14,710 nt of DNA from an uncultured Oscillospiraceae bacterium. Lineage in GTDB: Bacteria; Bacillota; Clostridia; Oscillospirales; Acutalibacteraceae. The position numbers and the translations under genes are program-made. The notes beneath the pieces are model-generated. The model was not told where the DNA came from. It saw only the letters and a list, made by a program, of their open reading frames with translations, and ran no database searches. Where the stretch lies: positions 1-14,710 of the forward strand of contig URYX01000027.1 of NCBI GenBank assembly GCA_900552225.1, given 5' to 3'. Positions within the stretch are counted from its first letter, which is position 1. The number at the start of each line of letters is the position of its first letter. Of the stretch, positions 12,744 to 14,710 are shown piece after piece.

Positions 12744-14357
12744 ATGAAGAAAAAATTGTTGGCAGTTCTGATCTGTCTTGTTCTGGCCGTAGGGCTGCTG
12801 CCCGTGACCGCGTTTGCCGCGGAGGACTACGATTTGTATGTAAACGGCGAGCAGTTCACCAGTGAAAAGCTCTCGATCGCCTGCGGAGAGGGAACGGCGG
12901 ACTTCAACCCAACCGCCAACACCCTTACCCTGAACAACGCCGTCATCACCCTCGGCGGGAAAAGCGACGAAAGCCCGAAATACGGGATCCGGGTAGTCGG
13001 AAATGCCGATCTGACCATCAAGCTCTCCGGAGTCAACAGCATCACGCTGGCAAACGGCGGCGGAATTTTTGCGGACGGCGGAAACGTGAATTATCATATC
13101 ACCGGCAACGGCAAGCTCACCGTTGACGTGAGATGGGATGCCCTGTATACGCTGACCGGAAATATTGAAATCTCCGACGGCGCCGATCTGGATATCACCT
13201 CTGCGGAGGGCTGCGGAATTATGTCCTATAACAAGGGAAACGTTTCCGTGGACGGTGCCAAGGTCAAGGTATCCGCCTATTATTCCGCCATCAACGCCAA
13301 GGAGCTGACCGTCAAAAATCAAAGCACGGTTACGCTGGAGGCCAGTCAAGAGCGTTTCAATGCGGTGTATATGGGCGATGAAAACGGAGCCGGCCGTATT
13401 GAAATTACCGATTCCGAGCTTAAGGCCACCAGCTATTATCCGGCCCTGTACACCGAAGGGAATCTGACGATCAGCGGCGGCAAGGTGGATTGCACCTCGA
13501 CCGCGGACAGCGCGATCTGGACACAGGGAGATATTCTCATCCGGGGCGACGCAAAGGTCATCACGGACGGAAAATATCCGATGGGCGGCAAGAGCATTAC
13601 CGTAGAAGCGGCCGACATCGACGCCAAAAACACAAACGAGAATAATATTCCCGCCATTTTTGACGAATGCGTGCCCGTGATTGCGGACGGATATCGCCTG
13701 AAGTATGCACAGGCGGTGGATGACGAGGGAACGAAGATCGACCTGCTGGCAAGCGGCACTCAGTATTTTGCCCTCTACAAAAATGTGCATTTCATCACGA
13801 AGGCGGTCTATGAGGTCTCCTTTGCGGTGACACCCGCCGAGCTGACCAACGTGGTCATCAGGCTGGACGGTCAGGAAATTACGGGTCCCGTCGAGCTGGA
13901 GTCCGGAACGTATTCCGTCGAGGTGACGGCCGACAACTGTGAACCGTTCAGCAGCGACATTACCGTCACGGCCGACGCGGCGACGCATACGCAGACCATT
14001 GCGATGACGTATCTGCCCGCCGACTACACCAAGGTGGACGAGGCTGTTGCCAAAGCGGACGCGCTGAGCAAGGATGAATACAAGGATTTTTCCGCCGTGG
14101 AGGCCGCCGTCGATGCCGTGATTCGCGGCAAGAACATCACCGAGCAGGACGAGGTGGATGCCATGGCCAAGGCGATTGAGGATGCCATTGCAGCCCTCGA
14201 AAAGAAGCCGGCTGAGCCCAAGCCGGGAGAGGACGGCCAGAATCCCCCGACCGGCGACAATGCACCGGTTTCCCTGTTGGCCCTGCTGTTCGTCAGCGGC
14301 GCCGCCGCTATCGGTACGACGGCTGTTTCTCAAAAGAAAAAGCGTCCGGGCCGATAA
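12744..14357 (+). CDS. Sortase-type anchored surface protein with beta-solenoid-like repeats and FIVAR-like segment
   Basis: The 537-residue protein starts with a signal peptide (MKKKLLAVLICLVLAVGLLP, likely cut after AFA at residue 25). Residues 27-330 consist of recurring short strands with the pattern of small hydrophobic runs and G/D/N turns (for example GNADLTIKLSG, GNGKLTVD, GNIEISDGADLDI, GNVSVDGAKVKV, GNLTISGGKVD), which suggests a right-handed beta-solenoid of the carbohydrate-binding or adhesin kind. Residues about 355-420 look like an Ig-like strand domain. Residues 427-485 (VDEAVAKADALSKDEY onward) are a three-helix FIVAR-like segment. A Pro/Gly linker leads to NPPTGD (500-505), a hydrophobic helix and the tail QKKKRPGR, a variant LPXTG sorting signal. 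No sortase is in the window. GGAGG lies 8 bases before the ATG. The bound ligand is unknown. Confidence 0.93.
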   Translation: MKKKLLAVLICLVLAVGLLPVTAFAAEDYDLYVNGEQFTSEKLSIACGEGTADFNPTANTLTLNNAVITLGGKSDESPKYGIRVVGNADLTIKLSGVNSITLANGGGIFADGGNVNYHITGNGKLTVDVRWDALYTLTGNIEISDGADLDITSAEGCGIMSYNKGNVSVDGAKVKVSAYYSAINAKELTVKNQSTVTLEASQERFNAVYMGDENGAGRIEITDSELKATSYYPALYTEGNLTISGGKVDCTSTADSAIWTQGDILIRGDAKVITDGKYPMGGKSITVEAADIDAKNTNENNIPAIFDECVPVIADGYRLKYAQAVDDEGTKIDLLASGTQYFALYKNVHFITKAVYEVSFAVTPAELTNVVIRLDGQEITGPVELESGTYSVEVTADNCEPFSSDITVTADAATHTQTIAMTYLPADYTKVDEAVAKADALSKDEYKDFSAVEAAVDAVIRGKNITEQDEVDAMAKAIEDAIAALEKKPAEPKPGEDGQNPPTGDNAPVSLLALLFVSGAAAIGTTAVSQKKKRPGR

Positions 14358-14408
14358 ACCGGGCATCAGAAAAGCCGTATAAGGCCCAATAACGCAAAAC
14401 ACCGACAG

Positions 14409-14443
14409 AAAAGCCGTTGCCCAGTCATGGGCAGCGGCTTTTT
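14409..14443. terminator. Terminator after the surface-protein gene, probably used from both sides
   Basis: A 14-bp stem with one G/T pair (14409-14422 with 14429-14442) has the loop AGTCAT. The plus side ends in a T5 run (14439-14443); the minus side ends in only four T. It separates two convergent genes, which is a typical place for a two-way terminator. Confidence 0.8.
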
Positions 14444-14447
14444 CCTT

Positions 14448-14696
14448 ATATATATACACCTCGTGCAGTCGCATCAGCGTCTGCCTCTCCCCATCGTCGC
14501 AGCCAAGCCAGGAAATATCCTCGCGGCGCATCAGCCATTCTCCGTCGTCGCGGCCCTCCCCGTCCAGCCGGTGCAGGTGCACCGTATCGCCGTCAAAGGC
14601 GGTAACTAAGCCACAGAAATCATCCCATCCGCTGTAAAGCAGCTCTCCCGTTACCGCCCTGCGATGCTCCAGCGCATAGCGCAGCAGGCTTTCCAT
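14448..14696 (-). CDS. Small unknown protein entering from the right, stop codon apparently lost
   Basis: From the ATG at 14696 the first 80 or so residues look like a real protein: MESLLRYALEHRRAV, then GWDDFCGLVTAFDGDTVHLH and REDISWLGCDDGERQTL, with a pattern of strands and acidic turns. I recall similar small proteins in Oscillospiraceae but cannot name the family. The start could also lie beyond the window, since no stop is seen in the 14 upstream bases and the ribosome site is weak (GGCGAGG). The frame has no stop before the terminator hairpin and runs on antisense through the surface-protein gene to 12639. At 14447-14456 there is a (TA)5 run; with four TA units the frame would end in TAA after 82 residues, just before the terminator. 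I give the last codon before the frame becomes implausible as the end. Confidence 0.5.
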
Positions 14697-14710
14697 AGCC
14701 TCGCCCGGAA

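Noticed and set aside
12639..14696. A 685-residue minus-strand open frame covering the whole antisense of the surface-protein gene
   Set aside because: Only its first 80 residues look like protein. The rest mirrors the plus-strand gene, which has a signal peptide, ribosome site, sorting signal and terminator. The long frame is explained by lack of stops in the antisense of a GC-rich gene plus the apparent loss of the small gene's stop.

Overview
The window looks like a chromosomal segment of a Clostridia-class Firmicute (Bacillota), most likely a gut Oscillospiraceae/Ruminococcaceae-type bacterium. This is inference from strong AGGAGG-type ribosome sites, sigma-A-like promoters (TTGACA-N17-TATGAT and similar), a DUF1836 regulator, a flotillin/NfeD pair of the Bacillus YuaG/YuaF type, and a surface protein with a FIVAR-like segment and a PPTG-type sorting signal. 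Coding DNA is GC-rich and the promoter gaps are AT-rich. No mobile-element gene, CRISPR array, rRNA or complete tRNA was seen.

Almost everything is on the minus strand, so the order of transcription is right to left. From the left edge: the start of an unknown membrane-anchored protein (1-263) with its own promoter and a long leader; an intergenic stretch with a terminator; an unknown four-helix membrane protein with long coiled coils (840-2048); and a tight proline biosynthesis cluster proB-proA-proC (5010 to 2147). ProB phosphorylates glutamate, ProA reduces it to the semialdehyde, and ProC reduces pyrroline-5-carboxylate to proline. The cluster has its own promoter just beyond two stacked terminators. 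Upstream is an unknown lipoprotein with a threonine-rich stalk (5320-6237).

The middle (6300-10800) is a membrane-microdomain locus: DUF1836 regulator, NfeD-like protein, flotillin and, after a gap, a second SPFH (prohibitin-like) protein. The first three genes are packed with a 28-nt gap and an ATGA overlap and very probably form one transcript. A promoter in front of the regulator has a perfect 12-bp palindrome between its -35 and -10 boxes. A structured intergenic repeat of about 170-210 bp lies downstream of each SPFH gene, each time directly after a GC-rich hairpin.

The right part holds an LCP (LytR-CpsA-Psr) cell-envelope enzyme on the minus strand and, divergently, a sortase-type surface protein on the plus strand. 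They share a control region of about 650 bp with two facing promoters, short repeated motifs, a palindrome and long leaders. At the right edge a convergent small gene reads in on the minus strand. Its frame lacks a stop at the expected place, next to a (TA)5 run, and stays open for 2 kb across the antisense of the surface-protein gene.
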